Position numbers and translations under genes: made by a program. A stretch of 64,000 nt of DNA, taken from positions 6,988,001-7,052,000 of the forward strand of contig NZ_CP069396.1 in the NCBI RefSeq assembly GCF_016887565.1, given 5' to 3'. This DNA comes from Archangium violaceum (lineage in GTDB: Bacteria > Myxococcota > Myxococcia > Myxococcales > Myxococcaceae). This document shows, piece by piece, positions 51,380-61,197 of the stretch. Positions within the stretch are counted from its first letter, which is position 1; each line of letters opens with the position of its first letter. The notes under the pieces were generated by a model. That model saw nothing but the letters and a program-made list of their open reading frames with translations. It was not told the DNA's origin and searched no databases.

Positions 51380-51413
51380 CCCCTCTCCCTCTGGGAGAGG
51401 GACGGGGTGAGGG
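51380..51413. repeat. REP-like palindrome, copy 9
   Basis: CCCTCTCCCTCTGGGAGAGG followed by GACGGGGTGAGGG, between the paraslipin gene and the small membrane protein gene. It is identical over the core to copy 1. Confidence 0.85.
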
Positions 51414-51484
51414 TATAGCGAATCCCGGGCTGGAACCTTTCCGAGTGCCCGTTGTCCGAGCGAGCACACACTCACGGAGGTCCC

Positions 51485-51865
51485 ATGTCGGAAGCATTCA
51501 TCGCTGGTGGTTGGGGGATGTATCCCACGCTTCTCGCGGGGCTGGCGCTGCTGGGCACGAGCCTGCGCTACGCCACCCGTCCGGACACGCGCTACGTACC
51601 GCTGATGCTCACGCTGGGGCTCTTCACGCTCTTCGCGGGGGGGCTGGGGTTCATCACGGGCATCATGAACCTGCTGCGGGCCTACGCCGGCCCGCTGTCC
51701 AGCGAGGGGCCGTCCGTGCTGTTCATCGGAGTCCAAGAGGCGCTGCACAACATCGCCCTGGCGTTCCTGATGACCATGGTGTCGGCACTGGCGGCCTCCG
51801 TAGGGGCCTGGCGGCTCGCCCAGCAGACACGGGCAGCCGTCGCGGCCACCGTGCCATCCCGATAA
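51485..51865 (+). CDS. Small membrane protein, MotA/TolQ/ExbB-like arrangement
   Basis: The 126-residue protein has about three hydrophobic helices (MYPTLLAGLALLGTSLRYA, LMLTLGLFTLFAGGLGFITG, IGVQEALHNIALAFLMTMVS plus AALAAS). The spacing and the small residues in the last helices recall the MotA/ExbB proton-channel fold, but the family is not certain and no ExbD/MotB partner is adjacent. The ATG at 51485 has GGAGG upstream. Confidence 0.65.
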   Translation: MSEAFIAGGWGMYPTLLAGLALLGTSLRYATRPDTRYVPLMLTLGLFTLFAGGLGFITGIMNLLRAYAGPLSSEGPSVLFIGVQEALHNIALAFLMTMVSALAASVGAWRLAQQTRAAVAATVPSR

Positions 51866-52048
51866 TTTCCCAGTCAGGGATTGCGCGAGGGCCCGTCCGT
51901 GGTTAGAACTTCCGAGCCCGGAACTCCGGGCCCTCCTCGCACACGAGGCTTCGTACTCCATTGAAGATCCACTCCTGAATCGTCGGCGCTGTCTCTCAGC
52001 CAACCCCCGGGCCCCTCGTGCGTGCCCGGAACGATTCCGGAGTTCCTC
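51866..52048. other. Intergenic region with a short hairpin
   Basis: GCCCGGA at 51916-51922 and TCCGGGC at 51925-51931 form a hairpin without a T-tract. It may help end the upstream transcript. Nothing else was recognised. Confidence 0.35.
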
Positions 52049-53551
<1,503 letters not shown>

Positions 53552-53661
53552 ATCCGCCGGGTGTTGGAAGCATGACTTCCATGTTTCCACCTCTGTCATG
53601 CCGGCATTAGAATGAAGCCAGGGGTTTGGCGTTCTTCAGTTGCTCGCCGAAGGGGGGACCG

Positions 53662-56250
53662 TTGACATTCGCGCCATTGAAGAAGCGGATGGAGACCCGG
53701 AGCGACGTACCAGACCGTACGTCTTCCCAGGCCTCACCTGGGACCGCTCCCGCAGCGAGCCGTGGCCTGCCCGTGTACCTGGGCGGGCCACCGAAGCCAG
53801 GCCAGCTGCCGCGCTGGATGCATTCTTCCCTGACCCGCATGCTCGAGCCCTCCCCCGAGCATGAGGCCGAGGCCAATGCCTTCGCGAGCCGGGTCGTCGA
53901 CACGTCGCGACAGGAAAGGATGAAACCCGCGTCATCCTGCGCTTGTGACGGAAGCTGTCCGAAATGCACGGCGAGTCCGCACATGCGCTCCACCGGAGCC
54001 GGTCGCGCGCTCGAACCAGCAGCCCGCGCGAGCCTCGAATCCGCGACCGGCACGAACCTGGGCGGTGTGCGGGTGCATACCGATGCGGATGCCGCCACCT
54101 CCGCCTCCAAGCTGGGGGCGCTGGCCTATACGGTCGGAGCCGACGTCGTCTTCGGCGAGGGCCAGTATCGCCCCGAGTCCTCCGAGGGAATGCGCCTCCT
54201 GGCACATGAGGTCGCGCACACGCTGCAACAATCCGCGGGCGGAGGTCCGGTTCTTCAGCGGCAGCAGGATCCTCGTGCCGCGGAGACAGGGGCTGGAGCC
54301 CAGGTCGACCCACAGCGAAACAGCGGCCCGTGCGCGATCGACGCGGCGGGGTTGAGCAACCAGGAGCTGCTGTTCCAGTTGAACCGCGCGCGGGCCTATC
54401 TCACGCAGAATGAGCGAGGAGAGGGCGAATACTACGATTACGGAAACCTGCTTCGGCGCCTGTCGGCCGAACGGCGGCGCCGCGTCAACGCTGGGCACGT
54501 CTGGCTGGCGGAGCCCGGCCTCCTCCATGTACCGGACGTTCTCTATTCGCTCGAGGCCAGCGGACCCCTCGAAGTCGCGGTGACGCGAATCTCGGGGGAA
54601 CAGGTGGCCGGAACCGCGACGGTGGTGGGCCGCACGCTGGTGACCCCCGCGCAGTTCGACCGCTTCATGGCGGGCCGGAACGTTCCCCAGGTCGATGCGG
54701 CCACGTACTTCGCCACGCGGGATCCCTCCAGAAGTGGGCCGCTCCGCATCCCGCTTCCAGCCCAGCCTCGAACGATGATGATGTCGACGCCGCTCGCCCC
54801 ATCCCTGGGCTTGCGTCTGCCCATCACTCTCAATGCGTCACCGTTCGCCAGGCCGGGTCTGTTTCCTGGGCTCCAGCCGCCCGTATCCCATACCTACATC
54901 CCAAGCGCTGACATCATCCTGCGGGAGCTCAACAGCGCGCCTGGCGGCGTCGTCTCCACGGGTCCCGAGCGCGTCTACCTGCCTGCTCAGCGGTCGCTCG
55001 CCCCGGATGGGAACAGCGCCAATCCCATCCCCGGGATGAGCGCCCTTGGCTTCCTCGGACAGCCTGGCGCTCCGCTTCCCACCGGTACGACGGGGGTGCT
55101 GTGGCAGGGCTCCCACGCCTCCGACCTCGCCGTCATCAACGGCCGCTTCGTGATCAGCGGGTTCCGAGCCGGCATGAGCACACACGGCTTTTCCGGCCTG
55201 GAACGCGCCCTCACCCGAGGTGGCGGCCCTGTCACCGCCATGCTCAACCGGGGCACCCCCGGCACCTATGCCAACGATGCACTCTTCCCCTACTTCCCGG
55301 ACGCGGTCGCGGTGGTCCGTACCGATGGAAGTCTGGTGGAGGCGGAAGAGCTGGTGAAGTTGATGCAGAAGGCGGGCCGGGAGATGCGTGGCGAGATCTA
55401 TCGCTACAGCACACCGCCCAGGGAGCATCCGGCGTTCCGGCGTGCCTTTGGAAACCTCCCCGCCACGGTCTGCCCACCGGGCGCTTCCAACTGCATCAAC
55501 CTGCCCATGGCCGTCCACGACGTGGCCCTCGGCGGTCACCACATGGTCCTGCCCGGCCAGAACGGGCCCATCGACCTTTCGTTGCCGCAGAACGCGACCG
55601 CGGCCAACATGGACGTCTACGTCAATCCGAGTCAATTGCCAGAGGAGTTCTTCCTGGCGAACAACCTGCGCCGTGTCCGCGTCGCCCCCGCGATGTGGAG
55701 AGGCGTGGGGATGGGCGGTGCACTGGGCGCTGGAATGGCACTGGCCGGAAACGCCGTTCAGGATGTGCAGGGTGGCCAGACCCACTACGTGCGAGACATC
55801 ACGTTCGGCTTTGGCAGCAGCGCGACGGGAGTTCTGGCCGAGAACTACGCCACCAACTACGCCACCCAACGGCTGGTCACCGCCGGTATGTCTCCGACCG
55901 CTTCGAGCACCCTCGGACGTGTCGCGGGTGGAACCGGCGCGGCCGTGGTGCTGGCGCCGCTGGTCACCACGGGCGGAATGCTGCTGGACGAGGAGAACTA
56001 CACGGACATCGACTACGCCGCACGCGCCGGGCGCTCCACCGTGGCCGCCGGAGGCAGTGCGCTGGCCACCGGTCTCCTCTTCGCCGCCATGGGAAGCGAG
56101 GTGCCCATTGCCGGCAACATCGTGGGCTTCCTCGTCGGCATCGGCGTGTACTACGTCACGGACTCGCTCATCGGGGATGACACGGAAGAAGCCATCCGGC
56201 TCGGGCTGGGCGAGGGTGGCTGCACCGGAGGCGTCGGCCCTGGACACTAG
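53662..56250 (+). CDS. DUF4157 (eCIS core domain) protein, candidate eCIS cargo or associated toxin
   Basis: The protein has 862 residues from a TTG at 53662, which has AAGGGGGG upstream; TTG 53626 and ATG 53689 are alternatives. The N-terminus is disordered and Pro-rich, with a C-x-C-x3-C-x2-C motif (CACDGSCPKC, 93-102). DUF4157 spans about 115-192, with LGALAYTVGADVVFGEG and a zincin-like HEVAHTLQQ at 182-190. The remaining 670 residues match nothing I know: a beta-rich middle, a GASNCINLP Cys region with AVHDVALGGHH about ten residues on, and three or more Gly/Ala-rich hydrophobic helices at the end. DUF4157 marks eCIS-associated proteins and toxins. It lies 800 bases upstream of the eCIS operon. 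Confidence 0.82.
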   Translation: MTFAPLKKRMETRSDVPDRTSSQASPGTAPAASRGLPVYLGGPPKPGQLPRWMHSSLTRMLEPSPEHEAEANAFASRVVDTSRQERMKPASSCACDGSCPKCTASPHMRSTGAGRALEPAARASLESATGTNLGGVRVHTDADAATSASKLGALAYTVGADVVFGEGQYRPESSEGMRLLAHEVAHTLQQSAGGGPVLQRQQDPRAAETGAGAQVDPQRNSGPCAIDAAGLSNQELLFQLNRARAYLTQNERGEGEYYDYGNLLRRLSAERRRRVNAGHVWLAEPGLLHVPDVLYSLEASGPLEVAVTRISGEQVAGTATVVGRTLVTPAQFDRFMAGRNVPQVDAATYFATRDPSRSGPLRIPLPAQPRTMMMSTPLAPSLGLRLPITLNASPFARPGLFPGLQPPVSHTYIPSADIILRELNSAPGGVVSTGPERVYLPAQRSLAPDGNSANPIPGMSALGFLGQPGAPLPTGTTGVLWQGSHASDLAVINGRFVISGFRAGMSTHGFSGLERALTRGGGPVTAMLNRGTPGTYANDALFPYFPDAVAVVRTDGSLVEAEELVKLMQKAGREMRGEIYRYSTPPREHPAFRRAFGNLPATVCPPGASNCINLPMAVHDVALGGHHMVLPGQNGPIDLSLPQNATAANMDVYVNPSQLPEEFFLANNLRRVRVAPAMWRGVGMGGALGAGMALAGNAVQDVQGGQTHYVRDITFGFGSSATGVLAENYATNYATQRLVTAGMSPTASSTLGRVAGGTGAAVVLAPLVTTGGMLLDEENYTDIDYAARAGRSTVAAGGSALATGLLFAAMGSEVPIAGNIVGFLVGIGVYYVTDSLIGDDTEEAIRLGLGEGGCTGGVGPGH

Positions 56251-56272
56251 GCGCTTTCGCGAGCAGGGCGGC

Positions 56273-56809
56273 GTGCGTACACGCTGGAGGGCGTTTCTCG
56301 CGAAAGCGCCTCCTGTCATCACCCTCCTGGTCGCCTTTACATCCTGGCCGTTCAACTTCCTGACCTACTGTCTGGCCCGGAGGCACCTCCCGCGGCTGCG
56401 TACGCTCGCGCTCCCGGCCACATCCGTGACTTGCGACAACGGCCGCTGGACGATCGATCCGGGACAACCAGGCAGGCAGTTGACCTTGACCCTGGACGAG
56501 CTGGCACACGTGGAGTGGACGGTCTTCGCCAACAACCGGCGGGGCTTCCACAACGCCAGCGAGACCTGGAAGCTCCTGTTGCTCCAGCGTGACGGCACCC
56601 GCTCGGTCCTGATCGCGGAAGAGCGCGCGGGCGGAGAGCCTCCACCCCTGAGCCCCCTGATTGATGCACTGCGCGAACGGGGATTGCTCCAGGAGCCGAC
56701 CTATCGGGATGTCAGCCCGCCGCCGCGGCTCATGGACATCCTCTTCGGAAGTCTCTGGGTGATGGTGCTCGTACAAGTGCTGCGCTGGGCGTCACACCGC
56801 ATGCACTGA
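56273..56809 (+). CDS. Small membrane protein of unknown function, possible partner or immunity of the DUF4157 protein
   Basis: The 178-residue protein starts at a GTG 22 bases after the DUF4157 gene. It has an N-terminal hydrophobic segment (APPVITLLVAFTSWPFNFLT), a soluble middle (LTLDELAHVEWTVFANNRRG, NASETWKLLLLQRDGTRSVL) and a C-terminal helix (ILFGSLWVMVLVQVLRWA). I recognise no family. A membrane-bound partner next to a putative toxin with C-terminal membrane helices could be its immunity or inhibitor, but position is the only evidence. Confidence 0.6.
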   Translation: MRTRWRAFLAKAPPVITLLVAFTSWPFNFLTYCLARRHLPRLRTLALPATSVTCDNGRWTIDPGQPGRQLTLTLDELAHVEWTVFANNRRGFHNASETWKLLLLQRDGTRSVLIAEERAGGEPPPLSPLIDALRERGLLQEPTYRDVSPPPRLMDILFGSLWVMVLVQVLRWASHRMH

Positions 56810-57045
56810 GTGGCTGGAAACATCACACGGCACTGAAAACACAAATCCAACCTTCTACGTACGATCACCACTTCATGAGTCCGTGATTCTGATTGACTTC
56901 CAAGGTGACAGTCATTTCGAATGTTGAAAACCGATCTGGCTTCACGTAGGGTCCATCTGCCTTCACAAAGGGCCGAAGGCTCTAGTCGAGCTACGTCGTA
57001 ACATTCCCGAGAAGTGCAAAGACGTCTGGTTCCCGCGGGGGGGGC
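56810..57045 (+). promoter_or_regulatory. AT-richer gap, likely promoter region of the eCIS operon
   Basis: These 236 bases have clearly lower GC than the flanking genes. A poor sigma-70-like pair is TTGAAA at 56924-56929 and TAGGGT at 56947-56952, 17 bases apart. The seven downstream genes have no other gap above 35 bases, so this should be the main promoter. No terminator hairpin was found. Confidence 0.4.
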
Positions 57046-57678
57046 ATGGCGAATCTCCTTGCAATTCATTCCATCGGTGAATCGCTAGTCTCCTACTTCA
57101 CCACCGCCTACCGGGCCTATCAGGCCCTGCCTCCGGATCAGAGAGTCGATCTGGATTTGAGCGCGAATCCTCAATTCGCGTTGGTATCGAGCAAGGAATT
57201 GGGGGGCGGATCGGAATCCGTCGATCCCGTCCAGAGTCGGCCGGCGCTGACGCTCTATCTCTATCGTGTGACGATGAACGAGCACCTGCGCAATCAACAC
57301 TATACGGGTCTCGCTTCGGATGCGCCTCCGCCGCTCTCGCTCGATCTGCACTACCTTTTGACAGTCTGGGCAGACAACGCCAAGGACGAGCACCGCCTGT
57401 TCACCTGGGCGATGCACGTGCTCCACAATCACCAGACGCTCAGCGCGTCGGACCTCAACGATGATGGCGGCTGGCAGCCAGAAGAGCTGATCCAGCTCAT
57501 TCCCGCGGAGCTGAGCAACGAGGATCTCATGCGCATCTGGGATACGTTTCAACGTCCCTATGCCCTGAGCGCCTCGTACATCGCGCGAGTCGTCCAGATC
57601 GAGCCGGAGCTCGGCCAGACTGGCAAACCGGTGGTGGCCAGGCGGATCTCCCTCACGAACAAGGGAAGTGGCGCGTGA
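57046..57678 (+). CDS. eCIS cap/terminator protein, DUF4255 (Pvc16/Afp16-like)
   Basis: The 210-residue protein starts ANLLAIHSIGESLVSYFTTA, with PALTLYLYRVTMNEHLRNQH, LSLDLHYLLTVWADNAKDEH and MHVLHNHQTLS, all typical of DUF4255 proteins. In Afp and PVC particles this protein caps the distal end of the tube and sheath. The ATG at 57046 follows a G-rich site. The next gene overlaps by four bases (GTGA). Its place at the head of the operon matches other eCIS loci. Confidence 0.9.
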   Translation: MANLLAIHSIGESLVSYFTTAYRAYQALPPDQRVDLDLSANPQFALVSSKELGGGSESVDPVQSRPALTLYLYRVTMNEHLRNQHYTGLASDAPPPLSLDLHYLLTVWADNAKDEHRLFTWAMHVLHNHQTLSASDLNDDGGWQPEELIQLIPAELSNEDLMRIWDTFQRPYALSASYIARVVQIEPELGQTGKPVVARRISLTNKGSGA

Positions 57679-58397
57679 GTCTGGAGTCGCTCGACAGCCG
57701 CGTCCTGGGCGCGGTCCGTTTCCTCGACGGAGAGACGGCACAGCCGCTCACCACCCCGCTCACCGTCTCTGGCGACGGGATGCGGGTGGTACGCAATCGG
57801 TCGGGGCTGTATGTCATCACCGAGGCTCCCGGCCTGGAGGACTACACCGCCCGCTTCGAGGCTCCGCCCATGCCAGGGCCGGCTCCGAGCACCTTCACCC
57901 TCTCCGTCGTCGATCCGAGCGGGCGCCACCTCCCCCGCAGCTTCTCCCTCGAGCTACCGCGCGGCGCGCCGGAAGCGGTGTTCGCGCCGGTGGACGTGCG
58001 GATGTACCTGGCTCCCACGGCCCGGCCCTCGCCGGGCAGCGCCGTGGTGCGGCTCTCGCTCAGGGATGAGCAGGACGCCCCGCTCGCCCGGAGAGTCATC
58101 CGTCTCCGCGTCGACCTCCTGGACAGACCCGCCGTCGAGGGGCTCGGGCTGTCGGATGAACGAGGGGAGACGCTGCTGCTCGTGCCACGCATTCCCATCA
58201 TCCGGTGGGGCCACGAACAGGGCGAGTCCCTCAGCCATCGCATCTTCTCCGCGACCCTGGAGTCCGCTCTCGCCCCCAGCGTGGAGGGCCTGCCGGATCC
58301 GGACGTACCAGACCAGAGCTTCACTCCGCTGCCTCAAACCCTCCAGGTTGCCTCTGGCCTGGAAACCAACCGTCGGATCCCGATCCCGACTTCATAA
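57675..58397 (+). CDS. Unknown beta-rich protein of the eCIS operon
   Basis: The 240-residue protein starts at a GTG overlapping the cap gene. It is beta-rich with domain-like repeats (VRFLDGETAQPLTTPLTVSG, GLYVITEAPGLEDYTARFEA, PVDVRMYLAPTARPSPGSAV, VVRLSLRDEQDAPLARRVIR) recalling carboxypeptidase-regulatory or Ig-like folds, and ends TLQVASGLETNRRIPIPTS. There is no signal peptide. Its place between cap and sheath suggests a particle part or assembly factor, not one of the standard Afp/PVC core set as I know it. Confidence 0.7.
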   Translation: MSLESLDSRVLGAVRFLDGETAQPLTTPLTVSGDGMRVVRNRSGLYVITEAPGLEDYTARFEAPPMPGPAPSTFTLSVVDPSGRHLPRSFSLELPRGAPEAVFAPVDVRMYLAPTARPSPGSAVVRLSLRDEQDAPLARRVIRLRVDLLDRPAVEGLGLSDERGETLLLVPRIPIIRWGHEQGESLSHRIFSATLESALAPSVEGLPDPDVPDQSFTPLPQTLQVASGLETNRRIPIPTS

Positions 58398-58409
58398 GAG
58401 AGGGCTCAC

Positions 58410-60686
58410 GTGCCTGAATACCTCGCACCAGCCGTCTACGTCGAAGAGACCAGCTTCCGCTCCAAGTCCATCGAAGGGGTGAGTACCAGTACCACGGGTT
58501 TCGCCGGGCCAACGCTCACCGGTCCCACGGGTGGGACTCCGGAGCTCCTCACGAGCTTCGCGGACTTCGAGCGCACCTATGGCGGGCTCGATGACTTCGA
58601 TTACAAGGCCCCCCACCCCGCGACCAACTTCCTGGCGCATTCCGTCCGGGCCTATTTCGACGAGGGCGGCTCTCGCCTCTACGTCGCGCGCGTCGTCCCG
58701 TTGGACGCCGGGTTCGCGTCGGCCACCGTGGGCGGCAACACGAAATTCATCGCTCGTTTCAAGGGCAGCGTGGGCAACGGCACCATCACCGTCCAGCCCG
58801 TCAAGAGCCCCGCGACCATCAGGGGCATGAACAATGCCCCGGTCGGTACGATCCTGATCGGCAGCGGCTCGTCGGCCGTGCTCAAGGGGAACGCGGCGGC
58901 GCCCTTCAATCTCACCGGTCACACGACGCTCGCGTTCGAGCTGGGCCAGGCCAAGGAGCCCGTCTCCATCGACCTGGTCACGAACAAGGTCGAGCTGACC
59001 GCCGTCGCCACGCTCGCGAAGCTGGATGCCGACACCACGCTCGACATCGTGCTCAATGGCGCCCCTCAGCCCGGCATCAAGCTGGCCGCGGAAACGCAGC
59101 CCCAGGAGATTGTCGACACCATCAACAGCCGGCTCCAGGGTTGCTATGCGCGGCTGGACGCTGGCGCGCTGATCATCGGCACGCACCTTCCCTCGCTGGT
59201 GGTGAAGCAGAACAGCGATCTCGGCATCACCAAGACATTGGGAGTGGCCAAGGTCAAGGCGCTCGCGGAGGTCACCCTGGAAGAGCTCGACCGGGCCCTC
59301 CGCGGTGCGGGCATCCAGGCCATCTCCCTCGAGAACAAGGTGACGCTGCGAACCGCGGAGGTGGGAACCACCGCCGGTCTCGCCTGGAAGGGCACCGGGG
59401 ATCCGCTCGGACTGGGGACGGATGCCGCCGCTGGCAAGCCCGGCGCGCGCACCTTTATCAAGCAGGGCACGGATTGGGTCGACGGCACCGGGACGGCGGC
59501 CTCCGGCCTGCCGCCCGAGCTTGACGCGGCCGTGGGCGAGTTCGTCACGCTGCGCATCAGCACCCGGGATGGTACTGGCCGTGAGTCGCTCTATGAGGAC
59601 GTGGGGCTGGATCCGCTGCACCCCCGGTGGATCGGCAGCGTCCTGTCGGAGAAACCCACCCGGCAGAGCGAGGCCATCCAGCGGCTGTATGCCATCCAGA
59701 TCGACCCGGCGGCCACCGGGCTGACCCTGTACGGCCAGCTCCTGAACAGTGGAGAGGCCAAGAGCTTCCCCCTGACGGGAGGCAGCGACGGCTCGCCCCC
59801 GGGCGACAAGCAGTACGCGGACGCGCTCGACGTGCTGGCCAACATCGAGGATCTCTCCATCGTCGCCGCCCCGGGCTCCTCGGCCTATGGTGAGAACACC
59901 GCGCGAGCGGTGCGCAACGAGCTCATCAAGCGTGTCGAGAAGCGGCGCGCGTACCGCATCGCGGTGCTGGACACGCCCGACGCGTCGACCCACGGCCTGC
60001 TCAGCCAGGTCAGCCAGTGGCGCGGGGAGATCGACTCGAAGCACGCGGCGCTCTACTTCCCCTGGGTGGTGGTGTCCAACCCGCTGGCCCGGCCGGGCAA
60101 CGATCGCATCCCCAAGGAGATCGCCCTGCCGCCCTCTGGCTTCATCTGCGGCATCTACGCGCGCAATGACGTGGAGCGCGGTGTCTTCAAGGCGCCAGCC
60201 AACGAGGTGGTGCGCAGCGCCCTCCGCTTCCAGATCGACGTCAACTTCGCGCAGCAGGAGTCGCTCAACCCGCAGGGCATCAACTGCCTGCGCTTCTTCC
60301 CGGGGCGCGGCTACCGCGTCTGGGGCGCGCGCACGGCGAGCTCGGATCCCGAGTGGAAGTACGTGAACGTCCGGCGCTACTTCAACTTCCTGGAGCGCTC
60401 CATCGACCTCGGGACGCAGTGGGCCGTCTTCGAGCCCAACGGCGAGCGGCTGTGGGCCAACATCCGCGAGACCATCGGCAGCTTCCTGGAGACGCAGTGG
60501 CGCTCGGGGGCCCTGCTCGGCAGCGACCCGCGGCAGGCCTACTTCGTGCGGTGCGACCGCAGCACCATGACCCAGGACGATCTCGACAACGGCCGGCTCA
60601 TCTGCCTGGTGGGCGTGGCCGTCGTGAAGCCCGCGGAGTTCGTCATCTTCAGGATCGGCCAGAAGACCGCTGATGCCCGCAGCTAG
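58410..60686 (+). CDS. eCIS contractile sheath protein (large form)
   Basis: The 758-residue protein has the sheath N-terminus (YLAPAVYVEETSFRSKSIEG, STSTTGFAGPTLTGPTGG, FLAHSVRAYFDEGGSRLYVA) and C-terminus (GINCLRFFPGRGYRVWGART, RRYFNFLERSIDLGTQWAVF, FVRCDRSTMTQDDLDNGRLI). Between about residues 105 and 420 there is a large insertion absent from the roughly 350-residue minimal sheaths; it should be on the particle surface. Sheath contraction drives the inner tube into the target. The GTG at 58410 has AGAGG upstream, 12 bases after the previous gene. Confidence 0.94.
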   Translation: MPEYLAPAVYVEETSFRSKSIEGVSTSTTGFAGPTLTGPTGGTPELLTSFADFERTYGGLDDFDYKAPHPATNFLAHSVRAYFDEGGSRLYVARVVPLDAGFASATVGGNTKFIARFKGSVGNGTITVQPVKSPATIRGMNNAPVGTILIGSGSSAVLKGNAAAPFNLTGHTTLAFELGQAKEPVSIDLVTNKVELTAVATLAKLDADTTLDIVLNGAPQPGIKLAAETQPQEIVDTINSRLQGCYARLDAGALIIGTHLPSLVVKQNSDLGITKTLGVAKVKALAEVTLEELDRALRGAGIQAISLENKVTLRTAEVGTTAGLAWKGTGDPLGLGTDAAAGKPGARTFIKQGTDWVDGTGTAASGLPPELDAAVGEFVTLRISTRDGTGRESLYEDVGLDPLHPRWIGSVLSEKPTRQSEAIQRLYAIQIDPAATGLTLYGQLLNSGEAKSFPLTGGSDGSPPGDKQYADALDVLANIEDLSIVAAPGSSAYGENTARAVRNELIKRVEKRRAYRIAVLDTPDASTHGLLSQVSQWRGEIDSKHAALYFPWVVVSNPLARPGNDRIPKEIALPPSGFICGIYARNDVERGVFKAPANEVVRSALRFQIDVNFAQQESLNPQGINCLRFFPGRGYRVWGARTASSDPEWKYVNVRRYFNFLERSIDLGTQWAVFEPNGERLWANIRETIGSFLETQWRSGALLGSDPRQAYFVRCDRSTMTQDDLDNGRLICLVGVAVVKPAEFVIFRIGQKTADARS

Positions 60687-60703
60687 GCGAAAGGACCACC
60701 CAC

Positions 60704-61162
60704 ATGGCGCGCAAGACTCCCTACGGTGCATTCAATTTCGTGATCAGCTTCGCCGGCGAGGACACGGCCTTCGGCGGCTTCTCGGACGTGTCTGGACTCA
60801 CCACCGAGTTCACCATGGCCGAATACCGTGAAGGCAGCGACCAGGTGAACCACGTGCGCAAGGTGCCCGGCATCTTCAAGACGGGCGACGTCACGCTCAA
60901 GCGGGGCGTCGTGGCCTCCGCCGTCATCTGGGAGTGGATCCGCGACGTGCGCAGCCGGGGCGTGGAGGGCCGCAAGGAGTTCGTGCTCATCACGCTCCAG
61001 GACGAGACGCATACCGCGGTGCAGTCCTGGAAGCTGCTCAATGTCACCCCCATGAAGTACACGGGACCGACGCTCGCGGCCAAGGGCGGGGGTGATGTCG
61101 CGATGGAGGAGCTGGTGCTCTCCGCCGAGGACATCCAGATGGGCTTCCCCAACGTGGCGTAG
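60704..61162 (+). CDS. eCIS inner tube protein (T4 gp19-like)
   Basis: The 152-residue protein has the tube signature: YGAFNFVISFAGEDTAFGGF, SDVSGLTTEFTMAEYREGSD, KVPGIFKTGDVTLKRGVVAS and the closing VAMEELVLSAEDIQM. Length and motifs match Pvc1/Afp1-type tube subunits, which form the hexameric ring stack inside the sheath. It lies 17 bases after the sheath gene. Confidence 0.94.
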   Translation: MARKTPYGAFNFVISFAGEDTAFGGFSDVSGLTTEFTMAEYREGSDQVNHVRKVPGIFKTGDVTLKRGVVASAVIWEWIRDVRSRGVEGRKEFVLITLQDETHTAVQSWKLLNVTPMKYTGPTLAAKGGGDVAMEELVLSAEDIQMGFPNVA

Positions 61163-61197
61163 CCCAGGACACCACGAGGGATGGGTGAGGGTCAGGG

